Shown: positions 28,332 through 28,387 of the stretch, piece by piece
Numbering within the stretch: the stretch's first letter is position 1
How the letters are laid out: each line of letters opens with the position of its first letter
NCBI GenBank assembly: GCA_003427395.1
Contig: BFEA01000581.1
Location: forward strand, 248,684 to 277,070
DNA length: 28,387 nucleotides
Direction of reading: 5' to 3'
Source of the DNA: Chara braunii
Lineage: Eukaryota > Streptophyta > Charophyceae > Charales > Characeae
Notes under the pieces: generated by a model
Told to the model about the DNA's origin: nothing
What the model saw: the letters and a program-made list of their open reading frames with translations, nothing else
Database searches by the model: none
Made by a program: the position numbers and the translations under genes

Positions 28332-28386
<55 letters not shown>
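28332..28386. repeat. (TC)n microsatellite at the window end
   Basis: Uninterrupted TC/CT units to the window end, mirroring the start of the window. Confidence 0.97.

Positions 28387-28387
<1 letters not shown>

Overview
The window looks like nuclear DNA of a streptophyte (plant lineage). The one host-type gene carries an RLK/Pelle-type kinase fold of the plant kind. The rest is Ty3/gypsy-type retroelement sequence, long (CT)n microsatellites, foldback elements and AT-rich repeats. There is no bacterial gene organisation. The retroelement's reverse transcriptase and integrase wording resembles, from memory, a class common in basidiomycetes and charophyte algae, so a charophyte such as Chara is my best guess. 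That is inference, not something the sequence proves.

Layout. 1-2360: microsatellites, a 230-bp foldback and otherwise featureless DNA. 2361-5178 (+): one intronless-looking gene for a WD40-like propeller, a repeated coiled coil and a kinase-like domain, now split into four open segments by three one-base frame breaks. The kinase part has lost the HRD and DFG aspartates. 5179-7300: hairpins, a short tandem duplication, A/T-rich DNA and a tRNA-like, SINE-like piece. 7297-7960 (+): leader and RG-rich N-terminus of a gag-like ORF, truncated. 8000-10100: non-coding repeat-rich DNA downstream of the integrase, a candidate LTR. 10120-18373 (-): a decayed Ty3/gypsy element in the order gag, [inserted block], protease, RT, RNase H, integrase.

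The most unusual point is an approximately 2.1-kb block (about 14685-16795) that interrupts the gag zinc knuckle. It holds four diverged copies of an unrecognised domain of about 140-160 aa. A fifth, intact copy is a separate ORF at 18980-19540. Two small ORFs that resemble each other (19777-20037, 20638-20883) and a possible distant relative (24478-24957) lie further along on the same strand, partly separated by degenerate ACTGATTGCTGA-type repeats. I could not assign this family to anything known.

20900-24470: no gene supported. 24958-28386: scattered structures, namely twin hairpins, a Cys-rich ORF, a 196-bp AT-rich tandem repeat flanked by GTTCGGGC motifs, a small terminal-inverted-repeat structure and a closing (TC)n array. 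Both ends of the window lie in dinucleotide arrays, as expected for a contig that breaks at microsatellites.
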